From contig OY752146.1 of NCBI GenBank assembly GCA_963573315.1, positions 2,356,001 to 2,420,000 on the forward strand: a stretch of 64,000 nt of DNA, given 5' to 3'. The notes under the pieces were generated by a model. It searched no databases and was not told where the DNA came from. It saw only the letters and a program-made list of their open reading frames with translations. Source of the stretch: Entomortierella parvispora (taxonomy: Eukaryota; Mortierellomycota; Mortierellomycetes; Mortierellales; Mortierellaceae). Shown here one piece after another: positions 1 to 9,969 of the stretch. How positions within the stretch are numbered: the first letter of the stretch is position 1; every line of letters begins with the position of its first letter. The translations under genes were made by a program, and so were the position numbers.

Positions 1-3000
1 CCATAATACACTTCGTCTGGAGCACGTTTTTACCTCAACATGTTTGACGTTAAGATCTCTCAGCTCGTCATAGCGGACCTTTAGGAGGATAAACGCCTCC
101 TCTGTTTCCTGTTTGCTTTCTGATAATTTCTTGTTTTCATCCTTCATACCCTGAATCTCGGCGGAGGTGCTCACTATTTAAAGGTCGACATAAGATTAAC
201 ACGTACTGTCCGTAAAAATCCCCGTGAAGTCTGATAAAAGACATACCGGCAATATCAGCAAGACTGGATTCAAACTCATCCAGGACACTCTTGAGCTGTT
301 GCTTCTCATTCTTTTCCATCTCAAGCGAATTTTTGAGTTCTTCGATCTCATATTGATAGATGGCTGCCTCTTGCTCGGCCTAGAGAGACATAACATAGAG
401 TGTGAAGTAGAGTTATCATCAACTGTATCCCCAACATGCCTCCTCGACTCAACGATTTTGCCCTTTCTTACCGATCGTTCATATTCCTCGCGAATCTCAT
501 TTGTGATCTCAATTCGCAGATCCATACGAACGTTCTTTTTCATATCCTAAGTGATTAAAGATGTGCCACCTGTCAGCACTCGGTGAAATGATCATTTTAC
601 CCAATGATACCAACCAGCACTCACCTCCATTTCACGGATGCTGTATCTTGGAGCATCCAGGTTGGTCGAGTCCCGGATCCTAGATGATAACATGATGCCG
701 CTTGGCCGGCGGACCAAATTTCCCTCTTTCTTGTCACTTCCCAACTTTGTTCCAGAAACTGTTAACGAGGATCCATCATCTGTACTCTGTGACTCATCCT
801 GGCTATTCTCTCCGTTATCAAGATCGTCTAATCCGGCAAAGGACACAGATGGAGCCAGAGTCTCTCCTACTCCGCTCTCCTTTGTTCCGGCAAGTTGCAA
901 AGGATCACTATCTGAAGGAGAAGGACCCTGGTCTGAATGTGAGAGATCCTTGTCAACTTGTGAGCGATCCTGCTCCATCCCCTTCATTGTTCGCTCTTTT
1001 GCCTTTGAGATAAGGCCATTCATCAGATTTGCTCGCTTCTCCAACAAGGTCGAGTGCTTTGATGCCATGGGCGAGAGGCTCTGAGAAGAATTAAAGGCGG
1101 ACTCTGGTGATGAAATGGCAGGCGTGAAGGAAGACGTGAGGATGTTGGCTTCCCCAAGATCGCTCGAGAGCATTGAGGTACCATTTGCTGTCGACACATT
1201 GGGAGCATGGGCCATGGCCAGTGTCCGCTCCAAGGACTGGAAACCCTGTCCGGTGGAAAGAGGTGGACTGATATCCAGCCTTGAGATTTCTGCACTACTG
1301 GACATCCACTCTGCAAACGACTGGGCGTGACTCTCATGAAATTCCATGGATTCGTGGAGCTGCATTTCTTCGTTTACAAGAACGTCGGTAGCAGACAAAT
1401 TAGACCTCACATCGAGATCCTCGCCATCATAGTCGGAATCGTCAGAGTAATGAATGGTCGTCGTTAGGTAGTTGGCTCCAGGATGGTCGCTGACGCTGAC
1501 GTTCTGGACTACAAAATCGACCTCCACATCTGCTGGCTCCTGCTTGCCGTGGTCGTACCCTTCTCCTCGCCTTGCATCGCCCTGGTAATGTGCCTCCTCT
1601 GCATCATGAAAGTCATCATGATCTCCCACAGTCGGAGAGTCAGGCTGCGACACAGGAGAATGCAACACGACTTTGACCGCTTCGTCGATTTTCGGACGAT
1701 CGCCGCCATTGAATGGACTGCTGAACCCAGTGGACCCCCTCGAGGTCGAAAGTGGATCATGACCCTGATCCACATCCTGATCCTCGAAATGTTTGTCAAA
1801 GGAGTCGGCATCGTGGAGGTTTGAATCTTGTCCAGACGTAAACGGTTCGGGCTCCACCGCCACAGAACGGCTACTCCTGAGCACCTGGTCCAAGGAGAGG
1901 TGTGTAGCAGCATTGGTCAGTGCAGCCACGACCATGTTATCTTGATCCCGCGGAGAGCCCCTACTTGTCACAGCTCTGGCAAGAGGACTGGAGGGTGTGC
2001 GAGTGTTTGTCCGCGAAGTCCTGAATTTCGAGCCAAGCTCCTTGTCAGAGAAGCCGTCGTCTGTCGAGTCTATAAATGAATCGTCTCCCTCCGCGGTTCG
2101 TTGCCTCCGAGTCTTGAATGCAGGAGAATGACCTCTCGAGGTGACCTTGCGAGAGCCCAATGGGGACGACTGTTGCATGAGACTGCTCATGTAAGCATCC
2201 GTGTCTGGGTCAATCGAGCTCATGCTTGGACTGAATGGGTCTTCGATTTCGCCTTCCAAAATCCTCAGATGCTCCGGGTCAGAGACAACAAATGACAGTT
2301 GCCCTGACGAATGATTCCGTTGCTCGTCCTCCAAGTCGTCCTTGTCCACCATGGCATTGAAGGACACTAGGCTTTCGGACGAGAGTTGTCGCGAATGATA
2401 CCGTCCGTTACTGACTCGTGAACTTGGTCTGGAAGGAGGTCTAGAAGTTGGGCGTGAGGTTGGTCTTGAGGTAGGTCTGGAGGTGGAAGGTGTGGAGTAG
2501 CCTGTTGGGTCGTTTGCCATCAGCGAGGACCCATTGACGGGGCTGTTCGTCCCTGATGGTGAGTGCGCCACTGGATCCAAGTGCGAGTTACTCAGCGCTG
2601 GCGAAACGCCTCGAATCAAGGGTGTTGACCGTGCCATGGTCCTTGATCTTGCGCTTGCATTAGAGGGTGTTGGAGAGGCGCCATCAAAGACACTGGAAGG
2701 AGCATATTCTGTATCTGAGGCCCCTGTCTGATCTCCGGACAGCGTCCTGTCGTGCGCCTGCGCGTTGTCCTTGTGGAAATCTGTCTCATCAGCATTGTTT
2801 TCTATGGCTGAAATCTCCAGGTCCGTTTTCCTCGGTGCAGAGAATCTGCTCAAAGTGCTCTTCAAGGTCGAGACCCTGGTTCGCGAGCCAGCGCTTGTAG
2901 GGGGGGTCGACTTTCTAGGCGCCACTGGAGCTCTCTTTGCCGGTGGAGGAGGAGGCGACTCGTTTTCGTTGGAGCTGGAAGGGTAAGGCGAGCTGTTGAT

Positions 3001-3422
3001 GGTAGGCGCATTGGACGTGTTAAATGAAGATCTAAATGCGGACGGCACTGAGGAGGCGAACGGATTTGAGTTGAATGAGGACTTTGAAGGCGGTGGTGGG
3101 ATTGCAAACTAAGCAAGGGGACGAAAGTAAGTCATCCAGTCAGCAAAGGAAAAGAATATATTCTGACGGTAATGGAACGACCCAGGTGTCAAGAAAGTGG
3201 TCAGATGAATGCCCATGCGAACAGACGAGTTGAGTTGCGTACCTCGGCGTTTTCAGCAGCGGCGAGAATGGCATCGAGATCGTAAGTGCCGCGCTTCAAA
3301 GGAGGCAGTTCCTAAAAAAAACATAAATGAGACCATGCATGAGACGCGTGAAAGTTCGATCTGACCAAAGATGACATTCCAATGGGATGAAGATAGACAT
3401 ACGGGCGAATCTTCGGGATCCA
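1..3422 (-). CDS. TACC-domain coiled-coil protein (partial, 3' end beyond window)
   Basis: TACC proteins bind the microtubule polymerase XMAP215/Alp14 and sit at spindle poles or MTOCs; S. pombe Alp7 is a fungal member. Exons read on the minus strand: 3422-3402, 3311-3243, 3108-625, 546-472, 379-247 and 173-34. All have GT-AG borders and phases agree, giving about 974 residues before the left edge. The N-terminus carries KRGTYDLDAI followed by an NSNPF motif, recalling the SPNPF-type motifs of TACC proteins. The large third exon encodes a Ser/Thr/Pro-rich, disordered region with a short TSRP repeat (about 2430-2480). The last four exons form a continuous charged coiled coil (for example EREEYERS-type and LEMEKNEKQQLKSVLDEF), which matches a TACC C-terminal domain in character. 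The final donor at 33-32 (GTAAAA) shows that the gene continues. Assignment rests on the coiled coil plus the N-terminal motif; another disordered spindle coiled-coil protein is possible. Confidence 0.72.
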
Positions 3423-3649
3423 TGGCGAAGGTTGTGTGAGTGGAGAATGAATGAAATGAAAGGGGAGGAGTGGAGACTGGAGAGTGGAGTAGAGAGGAGA
3501 GGGGGGGCAAAAGTGAGCGAGGAGTGAAGACGAGGAACAGGAAATAGAAAAAAAGCCTTTCATTTCAGGGCCGTGTAGCAGCCAAATTGACGTGAGCAGT
3601 GAAAGGGGGTCTGTCATTGGGAGACTATGCAGACCAAACTACCACATAA

Positions 3650-5050
3650 TCACGCGCCACTCGCTTTGTTTTGGTAGCACGCGTCTGTGGGCTGTGATAA
3701 CGGCTTGAACCACTGCCTCTCTATTCCTGACAGCACCCAATCCAACGATACCCGAAGCTGGCTCATTACGACTCGCACCTCGCGTCTACCATCATCTTCC
3801 ACGTCCTCCTGCATTCTACGAAGGTGTCCGTCTGCCGCTCCTCTTGACAGACAGAAAATGCATGGACAACAGACCCAACTTTCGAGTGAATACTCTAGGC
3901 TCCAGTCTTTTGTTCCCGTCAATGTCATAGGTGTCCTTTTTGTCGCAAGCCCATCTGCAAAAGTCCGTAGAGGTCTGTGGTGGAGACAACACCGACACCT
4001 CATATTTGGAATACCATGGACATTGACAGATAGATTAACATTGACCCCATGGTCAACAAGATGTCTGTGGATCTTGCTCGGCGGCCCCTCCGATCCATCA
4101 ATGAGCACGCCTTTTTTCCAAGTCAGTGAGTTGTTGTCGCGTTGATAGTCCAGATCAGATGTTATGCAAACCATGGACTCTGTATTGGCCCTGTCATCGC
4201 CATCTTCGTCATTCATTTTCCATGACTGATCCCACCTTGATTTGATATCGACTTCCTTTCGCCACATTCCATGACGAATACTCATAATCGTGAATGTGTC
4301 TTCCTGCCTTTCATTAACAGGACGCCAGGGATGCGAGAACAGGGTGGACACGGCACTGGAAGAAGAGTCCCCGAGTGGACTATCAGCCTCTATTCTGAGA
4401 CCAGTCTGATAGTCAAAAAGATTCAATCCGACAGAAGGTCCCCTGGGGTGAGATAAAAGTCTTGGGAGTGATGACCCCAAGGATGTCATTGTGCTGCTGG
4501 GGTGAATGTGCGTGGTCCAGGGTCGCTTCGGTCTTATATCCAAAGCGATGGTCAGAAAGTTATCGGTGGAGATAGGTTTGTAAAACAGCTCCTCCTTGAC
4601 ACGGTCCACGGAAGCGCAACGGAGGTGAACTGTGTGCCCGTCATTAGGCATGAACTCGACTGCAAACATTGTTGGAGCCTCGCTCGATGCCTCGGTGGTC
4701 GTAGCCTGCAGAGCAGTCATTGATAAAATATCCAACAGAGCCGTCCGGCAAAGATATCGAAGGCGTCTACACACCGTTTGGCTTCGTCGAAGGTCGTCGA
4801 TCGAAAGTTTCCCAAGAATCGACAGAAGGACCTCATGTGGTATCGATAGCAAAGAAGATGCCGGAGCCTCGGAAGCAAGTATCGAGGTTTGGAAGGAGTA
4901 CAGAGGAGTGTCATCTCCGCTCCTGGTGCTCTCTCGTCCTTGTTGACGTTGGACCGCGCCACCAAAACTGTAGTCTGCCGACTGGTCTTGGTTGGCATCA
5001 AGGGGCGGGCCGTCAAGGACACTATCTTTGTGGCGAGTCCCCAAATCCAT
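3650..5050 (-). CDS. F-box protein with Cys-rich C-terminal part
   Basis: Single exon, 466 residues. An F-box motif lies at about residues 67-108 (LLSIPHEVLLSILGKLSIDD, then a hydrophobic helix with VCRRLRYLC). F-box proteins bind Skp1 and present substrates to SCF ubiquitin ligases. No leucine-rich or WD repeats are visible after it. The C-terminal third has clustered cysteines (RCRCCLHH, then VCCPCIFC about 45 residues later) that could bind zinc; this is inference. The start at 5050 is the first ATG and gives a soluble acidic N-terminus. The gene points the same way as the TACC gene, 228 bp upstream of that gene's start, and is divergent from the zinc-finger gene at 6244. The substrate is unknown. 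Confidence 0.75.
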   Translation of the reverse strand: MDLGTRHKDSVLDGPPLDANQDQSADYSFGGAVQRQQGRESTRSGDDTPLYSFQTSILASEAPASSLLSIPHEVLLSILGKLSIDDLRRSQTVCRRLRYLCRTALLDILSMTALQATTTEASSEAPTMFAVEFMPNDGHTVHLRCASVDRVKEELFYKPISTDNFLTIALDIRPKRPWTTHIHPSSTMTSLGSSLPRLLSHPRGPSVGLNLFDYQTGLRIEADSPLGDSSSSAVSTLFSHPWRPVNERQEDTFTIMSIRHGMWRKEVDIKSRWDQSWKMNDEDGDDRANTESMVCITSDLDYQRDNNSLTWKKGVLIDGSEGPPSKIHRHLVDHGVNVNLSVNVHGIPNMRCRCCLHHRPLRTFADGLATKRTPMTLTGTKDWSLEYSLESWVCCPCIFCLSRGAADGHLRRMQEDVEDDGRREVRVVMSQLRVSLDWVLSGIERQWFKPLSQPTDACYQNKASGA

Positions 5051-5714
5051 GGATACGTCACGTTCTCTTTATGGATAATGATAATGTCACCTCTCCGTAT
5101 AGTGGAAAAATGGAAGATGGGGCATGAGTGTAAGGAAGAGAGTGGGAGGCGAAAGAAGAGCAAGTGGAGGAAGTGATTCAAAAATCAAATTACCCGCATT
5201 TTTTTTTCCGTAACGATGAATCACGTCCAGTGAGGATCGACAAACGGTAGTTGAGCCGATGCCCTGATCGGACAGATGACAGGCATTCACGCAGCTCTGA
5301 GCGAGTGCGTGAGCAAGCATGCAAAGACGCAAGGGACGAGCGTTGACGCGTCAAGGTCTGTGTTTCGAGAGGGAAAGTGCGGGCTATGTGAATGGAATGT
5401 CTGTCTGTGTGTCTGCTTTGTTTGTGCGACACAACAGCTGTTGCTATTGTTGTTGTTCCTGTTTGTTGTTGTTGTGTGTGCACCATGCCAATGCCATGCC
5501 ACGCCATCATTTGCGGGAGGGGAGACCGAAACAACTATGAACAAAGACCCGATTCGCAAGCACAAACACGGCAAAGGGGAACCAGAAGCGTCGGAGGTTC
5601 CATCTCCGGAGGAGATCACATGCGGATCAAGGACCAAACAGGCTCGGTGGGTTGGATCCCAGCTTGATCCCCCGAATACACACACACACCTACACACGCC
5701 ACAATGAACAAGGA

Positions 5715-5746
<32 letters not shown>

Positions 5747-6243
5747 CCGCAGAGGAAGGAGGGAAAGGAGAAATAGAGAGAGAGAGAGAAATAGAGGAAG
5801 AGAAAGAGAGAGGAGGGCGAAGGCAAAAGTGGGCAGCACTGGGTGTCAGGTCGGGATCTCCCTTCTTGGCCGTGGTGGGAGCAGAGCAAACAGAGCAGAG
5901 AAAGAAGGAAAGAACGAGGGTAGAGGGAGAGGGAGGGAGAGGAGGGGAGACGGCAATCGTATTGTACCCACGACATGGGAAACACCGCATACACAGAGAA
6001 ATCTTTTTTTTTTCTTTCTCTCTTTCGTCCTTCCTTCCTTCCTTCCTTCTTTCTCTCTCTTCCTGCTCCTCCCCTTGTTACTCCAAGCCTCATTCATCTT
6101 GATTCCACCTCTTTCCTTCCTCCCTCCCTCCTCCACTTCCGTCCCCCGTCCCCTTTTCTCCTGCTTCGTACGCGCTTACTCTCAGGCAGACACAGTGATC
6201 CCTTCCACCCACAGCTTCCTGTCTCTAATCCAACCCCTATACC
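5051..6243. other. Divergent intergenic region with purine/pyrimidine tracts
   Basis: About 1.2 kb between two divergent genes. It holds a run of 27 A (5714-5740), a mostly purine stretch to about 5960 (GAGA and AGG rich), then a mostly pyrimidine stretch from about 6002 to 6165 (CTTT, CCTTCC repeats) leading to the ATG at 6244. The reading frames here are low-complexity products of these tracts. No coding potential is supported. It probably contains both promoters. Confidence 0.7.
5714..5740 (+). repeat. poly(A) tract, 27 nt
   Basis: Uninterrupted A run followed by GA-rich purine sequence in the divergent promoter region. Confidence 0.95.
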
Positions 6244-8271
6244 ATGGCCTCATCCAACTCCATCGCTAACAACACCGCGGTCCGTCTCGGTGCCGCGGCC
6301 TTGTTGAGTGGCGTCTTGATCTACTGGATCTGGGCCTCGACCCAGTCCTCGTCCGAGCCCTCCACCCCTGAAGGTGCCTCTGGCAAAGCCAAGAAGAAAA
6401 AGTCATCGAAGCACTCGAGCACTACCACCACCACTGTCACCACTGAAACTGCCACTACTTCAAGCTCCTCCTCTGTTTCCTCAGCCCCCGAAAAGATCCC
6501 CGAGACTGCCCATGGTAAGCAACAAGCAACCCCACGCCACTGATACAGAGAATCCTCAGTGAGTGATCTGAGCATCGGAGAGACTTGGCTGATCTGCATT
6601 CGGGATCTGTCCACCCATGTCACACATTCGCCGAAAAAAAAATAACAAGAGCACCTAAAAAAAATACCCATCCATGCCCGACCACATGGAACACGCTGGA
6701 GCCAGATTCCCATTGGATTGAGAGAAAGAGAGAGAGAGACAGTATATATCTTGCTAACAAGGCCCCCTCTTCATTTTTGACTATAGTAGAGGACTCAAAA
6801 GTCCCTAGTGCGGACGCGACAGTGATCGCAGACATTACTTCAGAATCATCGTCAGTAAGTGCTCTGATCAGTAATGTCCAGCTGGTGCCTTCCTGGGGCT
6901 TCTGGCTATGTCCTCCTGTCTTTCCCCCGTCTCCCCTGTGTTTCGTGCAGAGGGGTCGATGATAACACGCACAGCGCTCCTTCCTCGTCTTTTGTCTGCG
7001 AGAATCCCGACTGTCCCTGATCCCCTTTGTGTGTGTGTGTGTGTGTGTGTGTATCTGTGTGTCTGCGTCTTTCTTTCGTGCCCTCTGATTTGGTCTTGTC
7101 CCCGTCCTTTGCCTGTGGGTCTTTGCCTTGCCCGTCCCCCCTCCCCCCTTGTTTTGATGTTTGTTCCCTATTTGGATTTGTGGGGGGCAGTCGTCTGTTC
7201 TCCATTACCAGCGGGAAAGAACAGGAAAGGCGGGGGACCATGAGTGAGGTGCCTTGCTGTTGTCCACACATGAACACACGCTAACCCAATAGACTCTCTG
7301 TTTTATTGTTCCAGGTCCCATCCGCTCACGCAGATCAAACAACGGAAACGGATGACACAGAGGTTATGGATGCTACCGAGGCCGAGGAGGTCGTGCAGGT
7401 GCTGGAGAAGGAGATCTCTATTGCCCACAACGATGCCCAGTTGGAGAAGGTGGTCGAGAACTTGGAACAGCCTTTCATCGCCCCCAAGGAAGAAGCTGAA
7501 GAAGCTGCCTTTGAGGAACAGGAAGTCGAGCCGGTGGCTGTCGTAGAAGAAGAGCAAGATGTAGAATCCATCCAGGAGGATGAGGAGCACGAACAGCATG
7601 CCCTGGAAACGGATGTGGGAGCCGACACCCCTACTACCCTTGTCGGCGACGAATCCGATCTTGCACATACCCATAACGATACCACCTCCCATGCCCAGGA
7701 AGAGAAGCTTGTTGTTGACAAGGCGAAATCCTTGACATCTGCAGTAGCTGACAAGGCCCAGACCCTCCAGGAGGTTTCTCGTGAGGCTCAGCACACAGAG
7801 TTGAATGCAAAGGCGCCTATCTTTCAACCCACCTGGATGATGCAAAACGGCACCTCGGCACCTGCTTACACGTACTCTACTCCTTCTCGTCCCAGCGTCG
7901 ACCTCTCTCGCCAGAACCTCCAACAGACCACCCAACAGCAGTACCAGCACTCTCCTCAATTGCTCCAGCAGCACCAGCAGTCGTCAGGACAAGCCGTGAA
8001 GATCAAGGCTAGGTGTCGATTCTGGCCAAACTGCACCAACAAATCCTGCAAGTTCACCCACCCTTCGCTTCCTTGCCGTGATCCCGACAACTGCGCGTTT
8101 GGCGACCGATGCAACTTTATTCACCCTAAGGACTTGATCCCCCGCCCACCTCGCAAGGACAAGAAGGACGGCTCCCGTCCCAATGGACGTGGCAAGCCTC
8201 GCCCAGGATCAACAGATTCAACCTCGACCCTGACCGATGACGTCCAGGTCAACTACACCGGCCCCAAGTAG
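6244..8271 (+). CDS. Membrane-anchored protein with tandem Nab2-type CCCH zinc fingers
   Basis: Three exons: 6244-6514, 6787-6854 and 7315-8271, giving 431 residues; the phases agree. A hydrophobic segment at about residues 13-30 (LGAAALLSGVLIYWIWA) looks like an N-terminal membrane anchor with no cleavage site. It is followed by a Lys/Ser/Thr-rich stretch, a long acidic Glu-rich region (exon 3) and a Gln-rich linker. Near the C-terminus are two C-x5-C-x4/5-C-x3-H fingers (CRFWPNCTNKSCKFTH, then CRDPDNCAFGDRCNFIH). That spacing is the one used by Nab2/ZC3H14 poly(A)-binding proteins. The tail is basic. Expected role: RNA binding at a membrane (inference). A poly(A) signal AATAAA is at 8701-8706, so the 3' UTR may be about 450 nt. 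Intron 2 (6855-7314) is long and holds a GT repeat. Confidence 0.78.
7029..7052 (+). repeat. (GT)12 microsatellite in intron
   Basis: Perfect GT dinucleotide run inside the 460-nt second intron of the zinc-finger gene, followed by further imperfect GT/CT sequence. Confidence 0.9.
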
Positions 8272-9855
8272 ACAACTCGCTTCCAGGTCTTTTGTTAGTC
8301 TGTTTGTGCTCTCCTACTTCATTTCGTCTATCAGAGCCTACCCAAGTCTGATGTATAGATGGATCATAGGACAACGCGTTGGCCACGGGCTGAACTGAGG
8401 CGTTATGGTTAAATGTCGTCAGTAGTTGTTTTTGGTCTTTGTTTTTCTTCCTTCCTTTTGTTCCCTTGTAATCACACCTCTTTTTCACTCTTTTGGTCAA
8501 TATCATTCTTGTCAACGTGCCCTCTTGCTTCCTTCCATCCTTTTCTATCAGTCGTGTATTTCTACGTTTCTGCTTGCCCACACACTCGCCCTCCGCCCTA
8601 TACACAATAACTTGCTTCTCCCTACTCTTGCTTTCGATTTCTCTATCCATTTCCCTCACCTTTGGCTCCATTCTTTCGCCTCTTGTCCAAAGGATCCTGA
8701 AATAAAACAGGGCGTATTTATCATTCATTGTGAACCCAAGGACCGATATGATTTCAAGGCATCAAAGGATGTCGTCTTTGTCCCTTTCGATGAAAAAGGA
8801 GCACGCTCTCTTTCGTACTCAATCGTGCTCTGCACTTCGTAGTGTAGTGGGGGCCATTTCATCGTTACAAGTTTGCGATATGAAGGTTAGGAGGAGTGAT
8901 TGTCGAACATTCTTAACGCCTACTTAGACTTATTATTTCCTCATCCTCATGTCAAGAACAATCAAGACATCACCGATGATGGAGCACACATACGAATACA
9001 ATATTGCTGCGACAACATGTCTCTAGGGCCACAAAAGACCCATTGTCAACTTTGTCCACGTAAAAGATATGGCACGCAAAAGATATGACTAGCTTAGTTT
9101 TATGTTCAGATAACAGATAGTCTACACGTCGCTATTTTTTTCAAAGTCGAAGCAAGTCTCTGGTATTCCTTTCAAGCAACCTGGACTTTGGGTCTGCACA
9201 CCTTCTCATACATTGTCGGCTGTAAAGAACGTGAAGGCGAAGAGATGCAAGAAGTATTGTTTGGACACAGACAAAGTGGACAGAACAGGACAGCCATCGA
9301 ACAAGGCACCGGAACTATGCCATTTCTCCCCCCTACTTCCCTCCCCCTCTCTCTTCTATGCATCCATTCATTGCAAAAATAACTGGGTGGGTACACCAAG
9401 AACGCGTTCTGAAAATCCACCCGTGTCGTTCAAAAGAAGGCAGAGCTCCAATGCAAGATTCCTTAGTTCCCCCCGTCTGAGGCAGAGTAGATGCAGAATG
9501 CAGAAACAAAAACAAAAAAAGTTGCCATGGAGCTGCAAACTCTTGAGGCCAAGGATAACTTGCCGCAGTGCTTTGCCATGAAAACTTCCAGAGTGCCTTC
9601 CTTTTCATGCTATTCTTTCATGCCTTTGCGTTCAGTCACTGGAACATTCACCTTCTCTCCCCCCCCCCCCTCCTTTAAAGTCAATAAATGTTTACTGAAC
9701 AATTGCACCACCGAGCGAATAAGCAAAAGGGAAGCTGTCGACCAAGAAGTGTAAGGCAAAGTTTTGTGACGTAGCACTGCAGAAAGCACGCTGTGGCATG
9801 CGAAAAAGACCTTTGAGATGGTCAAGGATAGAAGAAAGACAGAAAGAAAAAAAAG
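8272..9855. other. Intergenic: 3' UTR and upstream region
   Basis: Tandem intergenic region of 1.6 kb. The first 430 nt end in AATAAA (8701-8706) and are probably the zinc-finger gene's 3' UTR. The rest shows no convincing ORF, splice pattern or RNA gene. A C-run (9660-9670) and a purine tract just before the TATA box at 9856 are the only notable compositional features. Confidence 0.6.
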
Positions 9856-9862
9856 GTATAAA
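9856..9862 (+). promoter_or_regulatory. TATA box of dynamin-like gene
   Basis: TATAAAA 114 bp before the ATG at 9970. The in-frame ATG at 9865 directly abuts this box, so it would lie upstream of any transcript starting about 30 bp downstream. This decides the start in favour of 9970. Confidence 0.7.
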
Positions 9863-9969
9863 AGATGGATGAAGTATCCGTTCAAACAGCATCCATCTCC
9901 CTCACTCTCCTTCCTCAGCCTTTCCTTTTCTTCGCACCTACTGAACCCAACCAACCAAGAATCCGCTCC

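Noticed and set aside
5287..6269. Several frames of 100-270 codons on both strands
   Set aside because: They are translations of purine/pyrimidine tracts and GT/CT repeats (runs of Phe, Lys, Arg-Glu, Ser-Leu), with no splice or domain support.
8249..8842. Overlapping frames of 138-159 codons after the zinc-finger gene
   Set aside because: The region is the probable 3' UTR up to AATAAA at 8701; composition is that of T/C-rich non-coding sequence.
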